A DNA stretch of 64,000 nucleotides from Lacrimispora celerecrescens (GTDB taxonomy: Bacteria > Bacillota > Clostridia > Lachnospirales > Lachnospiraceae). The position numbers and the translations under genes are program-made. Each line of letters begins with the position of its first letter. Position 1 is the first letter of the stretch. The stretch lies in the NCBI RefSeq assembly GCF_000732605.1, contig NZ_JPME01000008.1:186001-250000 (forward strand), read 5' to 3'. Of the stretch, positions 47,321 to 55,479 are shown one piece after another. Below the pieces are notes generated by a model. That model saw only the letters and a list, made by a program, of their open reading frames with translations. It did no database searches and had not been told where the DNA came from.

Positions 47321-48340
47321 ATGAAAACCATAAAAGATGTAGCAGCTTACTCTGGCGTTTCTTTAACCACTGTATCCCGAGTAGTTAATGGCTCTGATAA
47401 AGTCTCTCCCAAAACCAAAGCCAAGGTTGACCAAGCCATAAAGGAACTGGGATATTTTCCTAATAATGCAGCCCGCTCACTGGTAAAGAAGCAAACAGAT
47501 TCCATTGCTATCCTGCTGCGCAATATACATGATCCTTTTTTCACTGATCTTATTCGCGGTATTGAAGACGCCTCCGCTCTTCTTGGGCGTAACGTCATAT
47601 TCTGCAGTCCGGGAAGAGATGAGAAAGTCAGGGACCGCTATATTGAATACCTGACAAATGGTATTTCAGACGCCATCATCTTATATGGTTCACTTTTTTC
47701 AGACAAAGCAATGATTGAGCATCTGCAAGAAGTGGGATTTCCCTTTTTGTTGATAGAAAACAACTTTCAGATGATGCCGGTTAACCAGTTCCTTATTGAC
47801 AATGTAACTGGAGCAAAGGATGCGGTGAATTATTTAATCAGTCATAATCATAAGCGTATCGCCCATGTGATGGGCAATCCAAATAAAAAAGTCATCTTGG
47901 AGCGTTTCAGCGGCTACATGGAGACCATGCAGGACAACGGTCTGATAATCCAGGATTATTATATCCAGAATACCCTTAATGACTCTTCACTCTCTCTGCC
48001 CAATTTCAGGGAAATGATGGCCCATCCAGAAGGTGAACGGCCCACCGCTATTTTCTGCAGCAATGACAAGATTGCCATGCAGGTAATTAACGAGCTGCAG
48101 CAGTCTGGTTTTAAGGTACCTGAAGATGTTTCTGTTGTAGGATTTGATAATCTGATTACATACGGCTTTTCCTACCGGGGACCGAGGATCACCAGCATTC
48201 AGCAGCCTTTGTATCAGATTGGGTACGACAGCATCCTGTCCATAGATGGGATGCTTCAGGGCAGTATCACAACACCTATTAACAAATTCTACCAGGCTAC
48301 TTTGGAGGAACATGAGACGGTGTGCTTTTGCACGGAATAA
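47321..48340 (+). CDS. LacI-family transcriptional regulator
   Basis: A 339-residue repressor with N-terminal helix-turn-helix IKDVAAYSGVSLTTVSRVVN and effector domain containing HKRIAHVMGNPNKKVI near residue 183 and VVGFDNLITYGF near residue 275. It is transcribed away from the eight-gene importer/dehydratase operon and both promoters carry AACGTT-type operator sites, so it most likely represses that operon and itself. AAGAAGGGA precedes the ATG. Confidence 0.93.
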   Translation: MKTIKDVAAYSGVSLTTVSRVVNGSDKVSPKTKAKVDQAIKELGYFPNNAARSLVKKQTDSIAILLRNIHDPFFTDLIRGIEDASALLGRNVIFCSPGRDEKVRDRYIEYLTNGISDAIILYGSLFSDKAMIEHLQEVGFPFLLIENNFQMMPVNQFLIDNVTGAKDAVNYLISHNHKRIAHVMGNPNKKVILERFSGYMETMQDNGLIIQDYYIQNTLNDSSLSLPNFREMMAHPEGERPTAIFCSNDKIAMQVINELQQSGFKVPEDVSVVGFDNLITYGFSYRGPRITSIQQPLYQIGYDSILSIDGMLQGSITTPINKFYQATLEEHETVCFCTE

Positions 48341-48425
48341 ATGATAGGCGGATTTATTAAGGAAACTACCTGGCCATAAGACAGCTTGAGATTTTAAATG
48401 GGCTTATTATTGAATTTAATAAAAA

Positions 48426-48478
48426 TTGAATGACGCAGCAAAAAAGGTCTTATTACCCCTTTTTGCTGCGTCATTCAA
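48426..48478. terminator. Bidirectional rho-independent terminator
   Basis: A perfect 19-base inverted repeat (TTGAATGACGCAGCAAAAA and its complement) with a 15-base loop separates the plus-strand LacI gene from the convergent nucleoside hydrolase gene. The A and T runs in the stem suit termination in both directions. Confidence 0.85.
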
Positions 48479-48531
48479 CGTCTTCACATAATTAATCAAT
48501 GTATATTTATATATTCTCCACCCCCACCGCC

Positions 48532-49401
48532 TTAATCCATGGGAACCCGCATCCACGCATCATAAATTTGATCCTTAAACGCCATTTCCTCACCAATCAC
48601 CGGAAGATTGCACACACAGTTGCCTTCTTTGGCCTCCTGCAGATACCCCCGTTTTAAATCTTCCGTCGAGATAAGCAGCGTCTTTCTCTCATCCGTAAAA
48701 AGCTCCGGATTCATCAAATATACTGCCGCGGTCACATCCCAGTTATAAAAACCGCCGATGCCATAGTCCTCCTCATTATACCCAAACCAATAATCAGTTT
48801 TCTCACGGATGTATGCAGCGGCCCTGTTATCTGAATTGAATAAACGTTCCTTATACTCATCCCTTGTAAACAGCACCTTCAGGCAATGATTCCCTGTAAT
48901 CACCGAGACATTCCTTCCTTTCGTAAGCACCGTCCACGTGGCAAAGGGATCACAGGAGAAATTCAGCTCGTCCATTACCTTTTTCTCAAACACAAGCGGG
49001 CTTGTAATCCCACCCATTACCACGATTTCTTTTACCTTCTCAAAAAAATGGTTGTCCCTTTCATAAGCCCCCCGGAGATTTGTAAGGGAACCGGTTGCAA
49101 GAATCGATAAAGATCCTGCATACTGATCCGCCATCTCTGCAAGGTAATCTGCTGCTTCACTTTCGTATGCCCCGCATCTTTCCCCGCCCATTTTCACCGG
49201 AATGTCCTCACGTCCCAAATCCTTTAACATGTTTCTACAGGTGTTGTATACAACATCCAACCGATTATTTCCATAAGTTGCCGTAATCCCGTGCACTTTC
49301 GCTTCCGGGCAGCCAAGAAGGTACATGAACGCAAGACCATCATCAACATCACAGTCCTTTACCCCAAATGTATTGTCACAGTCAAATATCACATGCTTCA
49401 T
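48532..49401 (-). CDS. Nucleoside hydrolase (IunH/RihB-like)
   Basis: A 289-residue protein with the nucleoside hydrolase calcium/ribose motif, here DCDNTFGVKDCDVDDGLA at residues 7-24, plus ATGSLTNLR near residue 100, VVMGGITSP near residue 130 and ELNFSCDPFATW near residue 147. The family cleaves the N-glycosidic bond of nucleosides. The first aspartate motif is DCDNTFGVKDCDVDD rather than the common DTDPGxDD, so the substrate may be atypical. It starts six bases after the ABC ATPase stop and closes the 14-gene operon, suggesting that the imported ligand or a derivative is a nucleoside. Confidence 0.85.
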   Translation of the reverse strand: MKHVIFDCDNTFGVKDCDVDDGLAFMYLLGCPEAKVHGITATYGNNRLDVVYNTCRNMLKDLGREDIPVKMGGERCGAYESEAADYLAEMADQYAGSLSILATGSLTNLRGAYERDNHFFEKVKEIVVMGGITSPLVFEKKVMDELNFSCDPFATWTVLTKGRNVSVITGNHCLKVLFTRDEYKERLFNSDNRAAAYIREKTDYWFGYNEEDYGIGGFYNWDVTAAVYLMNPELFTDERKTLLISTEDLKRGYLQEAKEGNCVCNLPVIGEEMAFKDQIYDAWMRVPMD

Positions 49402-49407
49402 CTAATT

Positions 49408-50429
49408 TTACGCTCCTCTCCGAAACCAAGTTACTCCGTTTTCCTCTATAGAAATACCGGTCCGGTCTCCTTCTTCCAGTCCCAGCCTCTCCAGTTCATG
49501 ACTCATGACCTGACTTACTATCACGCCCTCCGGTACCTCTATCTTCACTTCCGCCATCTCTCCCATAAATGCAATTCCGGTAATTGTATAGGTTCCCTCT
49601 CTTTCAAGGGTTACGGAATACGGCCGGATCATGGCCTCATAATCCCCGTCTTCCAGTTCTGAACTCATCTCAAACAGACTGCTATAAAACCTGTGATTTA
49701 TCATTCTTCCCTTCACATAGTTCACCCTGCCGAAATATTCCGCCACTGCCTTTGAAACCGGATGACGGAACATATTCCTTGGCGTGTCGTACTGTAAAAT
49801 CTGTCCCTCATTCATGAGCGCAATCCTGTCCGACATCTGCATTGCTTCTCTTTTCTCATGGGTCACAAGAATCGTGGTAATCTTCCGTTCCTGATGCAGT
49901 TTCTTCACAAGATTCCCCATCTTCAGCCTTAAGCATTCATCAAGTCCAGAAAACGGTTCATCTAAGAGCAGCACTCGCGGATTTGCAGCAAGAGCCCTTG
50001 CCAGTGCAACTCTCTGCATCTGCCTCCGGATATTTCCTTTATCTTCCGGTTCTCAAAGCCCGTAAGCTGTACTTCTTCCAGCAGCTTTTTCACCGTTTTC
50101 TTCCGAACATCTTTCGGTACTTTTTGAAGCTCCATGGGAAATGCAATGTTCTGTTCCACTGTCATGTGGGGAAACAGTCGTAAATCCTGAAATACGATGA
50201 CCGTCCCTCTTTTCTCAGGCGGAATCCCAGCAACCGATGCATTCTGGATCCGGATATCTCCCTGTTGGATTTCCAGAAGTCCGGCTATGCTTTTCAAAAG
50301 CGTTGTCTTTCCGCACCCGGAAGCACCAAGAAGCGAGATGAATTCCCCTTCCCGTATATCCAGGCTGATCCCATTAAGAATCACTTTTTTCTGCAGTACT
50401 ACTTTTAAATCTTCAACCATAAGGCTCAT
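49408..50429 (-). pseudogene. ABC transporter ATPase (YnjD-like), disrupted by a one-base deletion
   Basis: The first frame has Walker A GASGCGKTT near residue 40 and Q-loop VFQDLRLF, and runs to ISGG of the signature before going out of frame. The second frame begins with MQRVALARALA and contains Walker B VLLLDEPFSGLD, the H-loop ILVTHE and a C-terminal TOBE-like domain. Adding one base at 50020-50024 (GGC to GGCC) restores ISGGQMQRVALARA and a 340-residue protein. The start at 50429 follows GGGTGAGAG. As it stands the importer would lack a working ATPase unless the sequence is wrong. Family placement with YnjD/thiamine-iron type importers is inferred from the neighbours. Confidence 0.85.
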
Positions 50430-50458
50430 TGTTTCTCTCACCCTTTTCCCTTGTCGTC

Positions 50459-51280
50459 TCATTCCGATGTATAAAATTCTCCGCCCCCGTGTTTCATAAA
50501 GCGGCCTGCCGCCCACTCAAACACTCCAAACACCAGCAATGTCACGCCTAGAAACAAGGTGCTGTAAATACAGGCTATGTTTCTATTTCCGCTCTGCAGA
50601 TAAGGAACCATAAGGATCGTAAAGGTCTTTACATTTCCCCCGCCAATCATCAGCGTGAGAAAATACTGGCTGAAGGAAACGATATAGGACATACTCACCG
50701 CGGAAAGAATCACAGGCATTAACATCGGCAGAGACGTTTTATAAAAGGCTTTAAAAGGGGAGGCCCCCAGGACTCTGGCCTGTTCTTCCAGCCTGCTTCC
50801 TACAGCCGCCGTCCCATCCATGATGAGGCGTATCGCATAAGGGAGTGAACAGATCAGATGAGCAATGATGACCCCTGTAATCCGGTTATTAAGCCCCATT
50901 TTAATAAATGTAATCTGTATCCCCATTGCAAATACAGTGGCAGGAACCATAAATGGAAGGATGGTAAAAAAATACACCACCTGTTTTCCAGGGAAACGGT
51001 ATAACAATATGGCTCTCGCCGTCATAATGCCGATCACCGCTGATAAGACTGCTACAACCGTGGAAATTAAAATGCTTGACCAGAGGATTTGCAAAAGCTC
51101 CTTTTTTCTTCCTGCTATTTCAAAGATCGCTCTCTTTGAAAACACCTGAGGCGCCAAATCCGGCCATGTCCACCGTTCTGTAAAAATCCATAATAACAGA
51201 GTGACCGCCGGAACAAGAATGGCAGCCAGCAAAACGAACTGTGTAATGCTTATAAATATTGACTTTCTTTTATTCTTCAT
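50459..51280 (-). CDS. ABC transporter permease (YnjC-like, second half)
   Basis: A 273-residue protein with six membrane segments and a permease loop RLEEQARVLGASPFKAFYKTS near residue 180, as in importers for spermidine, iron, thiamine and the YnjC group. E. coli YnjC is one long fused permease; here it is split into two genes. It lies four bases after its partner and ahead of the ATPase. Confidence 0.85.
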   Translation of the reverse strand: MKNKRKSIFISITQFVLLAAILVPAVTLLLWIFTERWTWPDLAPQVFSKRAIFEIAGRKKELLQILWSSILISTVVAVLSAVIGIMTARAILLYRFPGKQVVYFFTILPFMVPATVFAMGIQITFIKMGLNNRITGVIIAHLICSLPYAIRLIMDGTAAVGSRLEEQARVLGASPFKAFYKTSLPMLMPVILSAVSMSYIVSFSQYFLTLMIGGGNVKTFTILMVPYLQSGNRNIACIYSTLFLGVTLLVFGVFEWAAGRFMKHGGGEFYTSE

Positions 51281-51283
51281 AGT

Positions 51284-52153
51284 TTATTGTTCTTCCGTTA
51301 AACATTTCACACTTTTCCGCATCATCAAAAAATATAGCAGCGAGCTGATAAGGGAAATCGCAATAATAATTCCATTTAAAGCCATGGCATAAGGCCGGTT
51401 TCTTAAATCCGGATGAATGTACTCCTGATACGCAAGAACTGGTAATGCCTTGGGAACCGTGGCCCCAAGCAAAAGGGGAAGCTCATATGCTCCCAGAGCG
51501 AATACAAAAATAATCAAAAATCCGCTTATTATTGTATTTCTGCACAAGGGCAGCGTCACCCTCCAGAACACCGTCCACGTTTTCGCTCCAAGGTTTGTCG
51601 CCGCTTCTCCCAGACTTCCGTTAATATTTGCCATCAGCGCGATGACGAAATAAATAATAAAGGGAATTTCTTTCCACAGATATGCCATGATGATTCCGAT
51701 CCCGTGAGGATCATAGATAAGCATGGGAAACTGCTGCTGTTCCTGTATCATGCCAAGCGCATAGGCAGCCCTGGCCAGGATTCCGTTCCTGGAAAAAATG
51801 TTGATAATAAACAGTGCCGTAACCACATGAGGCACAATGATCGGAAGCTGAATGATACGCATAACTGCTACCTGAGTCTTCTTTCCCATCACGCATACGC
51901 CGCAAAAAAATACGCCGCCTGCCGTTGCAAGAACCGATGAAAACAACGCAATCCTGAGGCTGTACAGCACCGATCTCATCATATCCGGCCGTGACAGAAC
52001 CTCTTTATAATACAAAAGTGTTGGCTTCTTTAACCCAAAAGCTGGAATTACCCCTAAACTTTGGGTAATTCCAGTTACTAATCCAATCATAAACAAAAGG
52101 GTAAGCAATATTTGGGGAGCCAAAAGAACATATGGCATCAGCTTATCTTTCAT
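51284..52153 (-). CDS. ABC transporter permease (YnjC-like, first half)
   Basis: A 289-residue protein with six membrane segments and the loop GEAATNLGAKTWTVFWRVT near residue 200. The start at 52153 overlaps the binding-protein stop by one base (TAATG), a sign of translational coupling; a longer start at 52180 is possible. It forms the transmembrane pair with the next gene. Confidence 0.86.
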   Translation of the reverse strand: MKDKLMPYVLLAPQILLTLLFMIGLVTGITQSLGVIPAFGLKKPTLLYYKEVLSRPDMMRSVLYSLRIALFSSVLATAGGVFFCGVCVMGKKTQVAVMRIIQLPIIVPHVVTALFIINIFSRNGILARAAYALGMIQEQQQFPMLIYDPHGIGIIMAYLWKEIPFIIYFVIALMANINGSLGEAATNLGAKTWTVFWRVTLPLCRNTIISGFLIIFVFALGAYELPLLLGATVPKALPVLAYQEYIHPDLRNRPYAMALNGIIIAISLISSLLYFLMMRKSVKCLTEEQ

Positions 52154-53397
52154 TATTTTCCTGCCACTTCTTCGGTCCATATTTCTTCAATTATGGGAAC
52201 AAGCTCAGCCGGCATTTCCGGAAGACGTTTTGATAACAGCTCTTCCTGGGGAATCGTTCCCTTTCCAAGGTCCACCCCATCAAATGATGCTTTCTGCTCC
52301 TTTGAAAGCTTTGAATTATCAAGAACCGGAATGACTTTTAATGTATCATAACGGTCAGCCTGAATTTCCGGAGACAGCATTTCATTGATTGCCACCATTG
52401 CTCCTGCCTTATTCCCTGAATTTGCCGCAATGGCCATAAAGTTGGTATTACCGATGGTCCCTTTCTCAAACTGGAACGACTGTGTTGTCTGCGTATATGC
52501 CCCGTCCGCTATCTTAACAGCAGTTCCGTAGGCATCATAGGTCATGTTCAGCACAACCTCTCCGTCTGAAAACATATTGTCCAGGGTCGTTGAGGAATCC
52601 GGGAAGGTTTTTCCTTCATTCCATAAGTACGGATTCAGCTCCCTTAAATATGCCATTGCAGGTTCCACAGCAGCTTTTACCGTTTCCTTATCCCCTTTCA
52701 TATCCAAAAACTGTTCGTAGCCGCAGATTTCATAGATTATATTTCTAACAAACGCACTTCCTGTAAAATCCGGAAGCGCCGGATAAGTCACCTTTCCCGG
52801 ATACTTCCGGACAAACTCCTTAAAGTCTTCGGCGCTTTTGGGCATGTCCGGGGTTACAGCCGTATCCGCAATCATCACGATCTGCGCTTTTCCATAAGGA
52901 GCTTCAAATCCTTCAATGGGATACGCAAAATCCAGTGTTACATCTTTGGACTTTGCATCTACATAATCTTGAAAATTGGGAAGTTTATCCACGAAAGGCC
53001 CATAGAGCATATTGTTTTCTTTCGCAGAACGGAAGTTTTCTCCGTTGATCCAGATCATGTCAATGCTTCCGTTCTTTTCGCCCGCCTGGATTTCTCCTGA
53101 CAATTGGCTTAACACCTGATCAATATCCATTGGAACACGTTCCATGGTAATGTCATACGTTTCCTTCATTGCCGGTGCGAAGGTATTGTCCAGCCATTCA
53201 TTCAGCTTCTCATCCCCGCCCCATCCATAAAATGTAACGGTAGTGCCCTTTGCTTCTTCCTTCATTGTTTCGAAGGACATCTCTTCGGTTACTGAAGCCG
53301 TTTTATTCTCTTCTTTTGGTCGTTCATTGTTCCCGCAGGCTGTCATGGAAAAAGCTATCGCAACTGCCAGAAGTGCTGCCGAAATTCTTTTTTTCAT
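52153..53397 (-). CDS. ABC transporter substrate-binding lipoprotein (YnjB-like)
   Basis: A 414-residue lipoprotein with lipobox FSMTACGN at about residues 16-23. The mature part starts VTFYGWGGDEKLNEWLDNTFAPAM; together with DMIWINGENFRSAKENNMLYGPF near residue 118 it resembles the YnjB family and more broadly iron/thiamine/spermidine-type binding proteins. It differs clearly from the sugar-binding proteins elsewhere in this window. The ligand of YnjB is unknown. The gene follows a rhodanese lipoprotein by 38 bases. Confidence 0.83.
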   Translation of the reverse strand: MKKRISAALLAVAIAFSMTACGNNERPKEENKTASVTEEMSFETMKEEAKGTTVTFYGWGGDEKLNEWLDNTFAPAMKETYDITMERVPMDIDQVLSQLSGEIQAGEKNGSIDMIWINGENFRSAKENNMLYGPFVDKLPNFQDYVDAKSKDVTLDFAYPIEGFEAPYGKAQIVMIADTAVTPDMPKSAEDFKEFVRKYPGKVTYPALPDFTGSAFVRNIIYEICGYEQFLDMKGDKETVKAAVEPAMAYLRELNPYLWNEGKTFPDSSTTLDNMFSDGEVVLNMTYDAYGTAVKIADGAYTQTTQSFQFEKGTIGNTNFMAIAANSGNKAGAMVAINEMLSPEIQADRYDTLKVIPVLDNSKLSKEQKASFDGVDLGKGTIPQEELLSKRLPEMPAELVPIIEEIWTEEVAGK

Positions 53398-53435
53398 CTC
53401 TTTTCTCCGTTTTTCACTGTTTTACCGCAGGCTTA

Positions 53436-54323
53436 TTATTTTACAAATGCTGCCTGGACGTCACCGTCTTTTGCCCCGTTTTCAATGATAAACAGATTCT
53501 TTTCATCAAAACCAGCATCCTTTAACACGGAAATCGCTGTCTTTGCGCATTTATTTCCGCTGTAGCATAAGAAATATACCGGCTCTTCTTTATTAAGCTT
53601 CTCTGCTGCCAGTTCATACATTGCTGTCTGTGCATCGGCACTTTCAAAATCCTTTAAATTAACCTGAAGAGAATTTTCCAAATGGCCTCCTGCATATGTA
53701 TCATCATCACGTACATCCACGATCTGTGCGTCCTTCTTTGCAATCACATCTGCTGCTTTTGCATACTGCCAGTCTATGCCTTCTTCCGCACGGTTTGTTG
53801 TCAGCGCACCTTTTTCTTTTGCCAGGGCTTTTGCTCCCCCTTCAACTGTGTAGATAAGACCTGCATCGATTCCAGCCTCCTCTAACACCTTTGTTGACTT
53901 CTGAGCCCCTCTTTGCCCGCTGTTGCAGATAATATAGATTTTCTCTCCGTCCTTTAAGTTTTCTTCCGCATATGCTTTCATCTGATCTGCCAGGGATTCG
54001 TCTTCCAGAGGGAAGATAGGACACCATTCCGAATTGGCAACTCTTCCTGCCCCGTAATTTGACCACTCCCTTACATCAAGGACATGTGTTTTCCCGTCAG
54101 CTGCCGCCTTTACTGCATCCTCTGCAGGTACAAACTGGTATTCCTCTTTCCCTGTGTTTTCTGCTGCTGATGTAACTTCCCCTGCCGTTGTGCCTTCTGC
54201 TGCCACTGTGCTTTCCACTGCTGCGGATTCTTTCTTCTCTCCCGTAATTCCAGAACTGCATCCTGCAATCATGGATACTGTCATTGCTGACACTAAAACT
54301 GCTGATAAAAACTTCTTTTTCAT
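53436..54323 (-). CDS. Double-rhodanese lipoprotein
   Basis: A 295-residue protein with signal peptide and lipobox SMIAGCSS, an alanine/threonine/glutamate-rich linker (about 25-60) and two rhodanese domains. Active-site cysteines are present in both: ICNSGQRGAQKS near residue 133 and LCYSGNKCAKTA near residue 252. It should be anchored on the outer face of the membrane. Rhodaneses carry persulfide sulfur or selenium on the cysteine. A second rhodanese lipoprotein starts the same operon. GGAGG precedes the ATG. Confidence 0.9.
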   Translation of the reverse strand: MKKKFLSAVLVSAMTVSMIAGCSSGITGEKKESAAVESTVAAEGTTAGEVTSAAENTGKEEYQFVPAEDAVKAAADGKTHVLDVREWSNYGAGRVANSEWCPIFPLEDESLADQMKAYAEENLKDGEKIYIICNSGQRGAQKSTKVLEEAGIDAGLIYTVEGGAKALAKEKGALTTNRAEEGIDWQYAKAADVIAKKDAQIVDVRDDDTYAGGHLENSLQVNLKDFESADAQTAMYELAAEKLNKEEPVYFLCYSGNKCAKTAISVLKDAGFDEKNLFIIENGAKDGDVQAAFVK

Positions 54324-54463
54324 AAATACTTCCTCCTTGGTTTTCGGTGCGTATATATTTTTTCAGCACCGTGTTATGATGATTATTAAGGCAATTCCTC
54401 TTCATTTAAGCGGAACCGCCATAGTTACCGATTCGTTTATTCCATATATTTATATATCAACGA

Positions 54464-55468
54464 TCAGCCAACAAATCCTGCTATTTTATCCAGGAATCCA
54501 TGGCTTAAATACGCCTCCAGCTTACAGGCTGTAGATTCATTGATTATTTCTTTGTCCGGCTGCTTATATTCTACCCAGGCCATTGCACACCAGGTGATAC
54601 CCCGCAGACACGTAATGGGGATATATGCCCAGGTCCGTTCTTTCAGACCGTCAACATTAAATCTACCTGCAGCCTTTTTGATATACGCATCTGTAAATTT
54701 CTCCATCTGTTCACTTTCTAAAATCACATCGGTCTTCCAAAAAGTTGTTGTGGGTGCAAGAAAGTGACCCAGATCCTGTGCCGGATCACCGTAAATCGGC
54801 TTTTCCCAGTCAATTAAGTAATTCCCTTTTCCTTCCCCGTTAATAAGAAAATTCGTAGAGTTCAGCTCTGTGTTAATGCAGCACCGGTGGCCTGGCTTTG
54901 TCAGACTGTCTGCCCTTTCCCAGCCTCTGTCAAGCATCCTGCGTATTTTTCTTTTCTTCCCTTCGTCCCCAAGAGCGGACTCTTCATACGTACGAAACAT
55001 CTCCTCGCATTCTTCCAAAATTGCTTTTAAAGGATTGTCCGGAGCTACCAGCGGCGTCTTCTTTCCAAGGTCAATGCTGTGTATATCCGCGAGGCAGTCT
55101 GCTGCATAAAGCAGTTCTTTTTCATAATCCAATGCATGTCCGGGAAGGTACTCCATTACCATTACTCCAAAGGGAAGCTTTTCCTTCGTTCCATCCACAT
55201 ATAAGGGTCTTGGCGTGCGTCCCGAATCTTTTAACAGCTCCAATGCCTGGAACTCATAGCCAATCTGATCTTCAAGATGCATTTGGCTTCCAAAATTTAC
55301 CCTCAGAATCAGCTTCTTCCCTGTCACCGGGTGAAGAAACAGGTAGTTTCTGTTATATTCACCCTGAGCCAGCATCCGGTATTCTTCTGTAACCTCCTTA
55401 GGAAGCCCCAGTCTTTCCCGGTATCCTTTCCACTTGATGTATTCTTCTAATCCCTGTACCTGATCCAT
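54464..55468 (-). CDS. APH-fold phosphotransferase with altered catalytic loop
   Basis: A 334-residue protein of the aminoglycoside/choline kinase fold. The nucleotide-binding lysine region KKLILRVNFG lies near residue 52, and hinge VMVMEYLPGHAL near residue 103. The usual catalytic HGDxxxxN loop reads NTELNSTN (near residue 200), so the catalytic aspartate is a glutamate and the histidine an asparagine. The metal-binding aspartate remains in YLIDWEKPIYGDPAQDL. It may be an atypical kinase or a non-catalytic binder. The start at 55468 follows GGAGG; 11 bases separate it from the glycosyltransferase stop. Confidence 0.8.
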   Translation of the reverse strand: MDQVQGLEEYIKWKGYRERLGLPKEVTEEYRMLAQGEYNRNYLFLHPVTGKKLILRVNFGSQMHLEDQIGYEFQALELLKDSGRTPRPLYVDGTKEKLPFGVMVMEYLPGHALDYEKELLYAADCLADIHSIDLGKKTPLVAPDNPLKAILEECEEMFRTYEESALGDEGKKRKIRRMLDRGWERADSLTKPGHRCCINTELNSTNFLINGEGKGNYLIDWEKPIYGDPAQDLGHFLAPTTTFWKTDVILESEQMEKFTDAYIKKAAGRFNVDGLKERTWAYIPITCLRGITWCAMAWVEYKQPDKEIINESTACKLEAYLSHGFLDKIAGFVG

Positions 55469-55479
55469 CTCAACACCTC

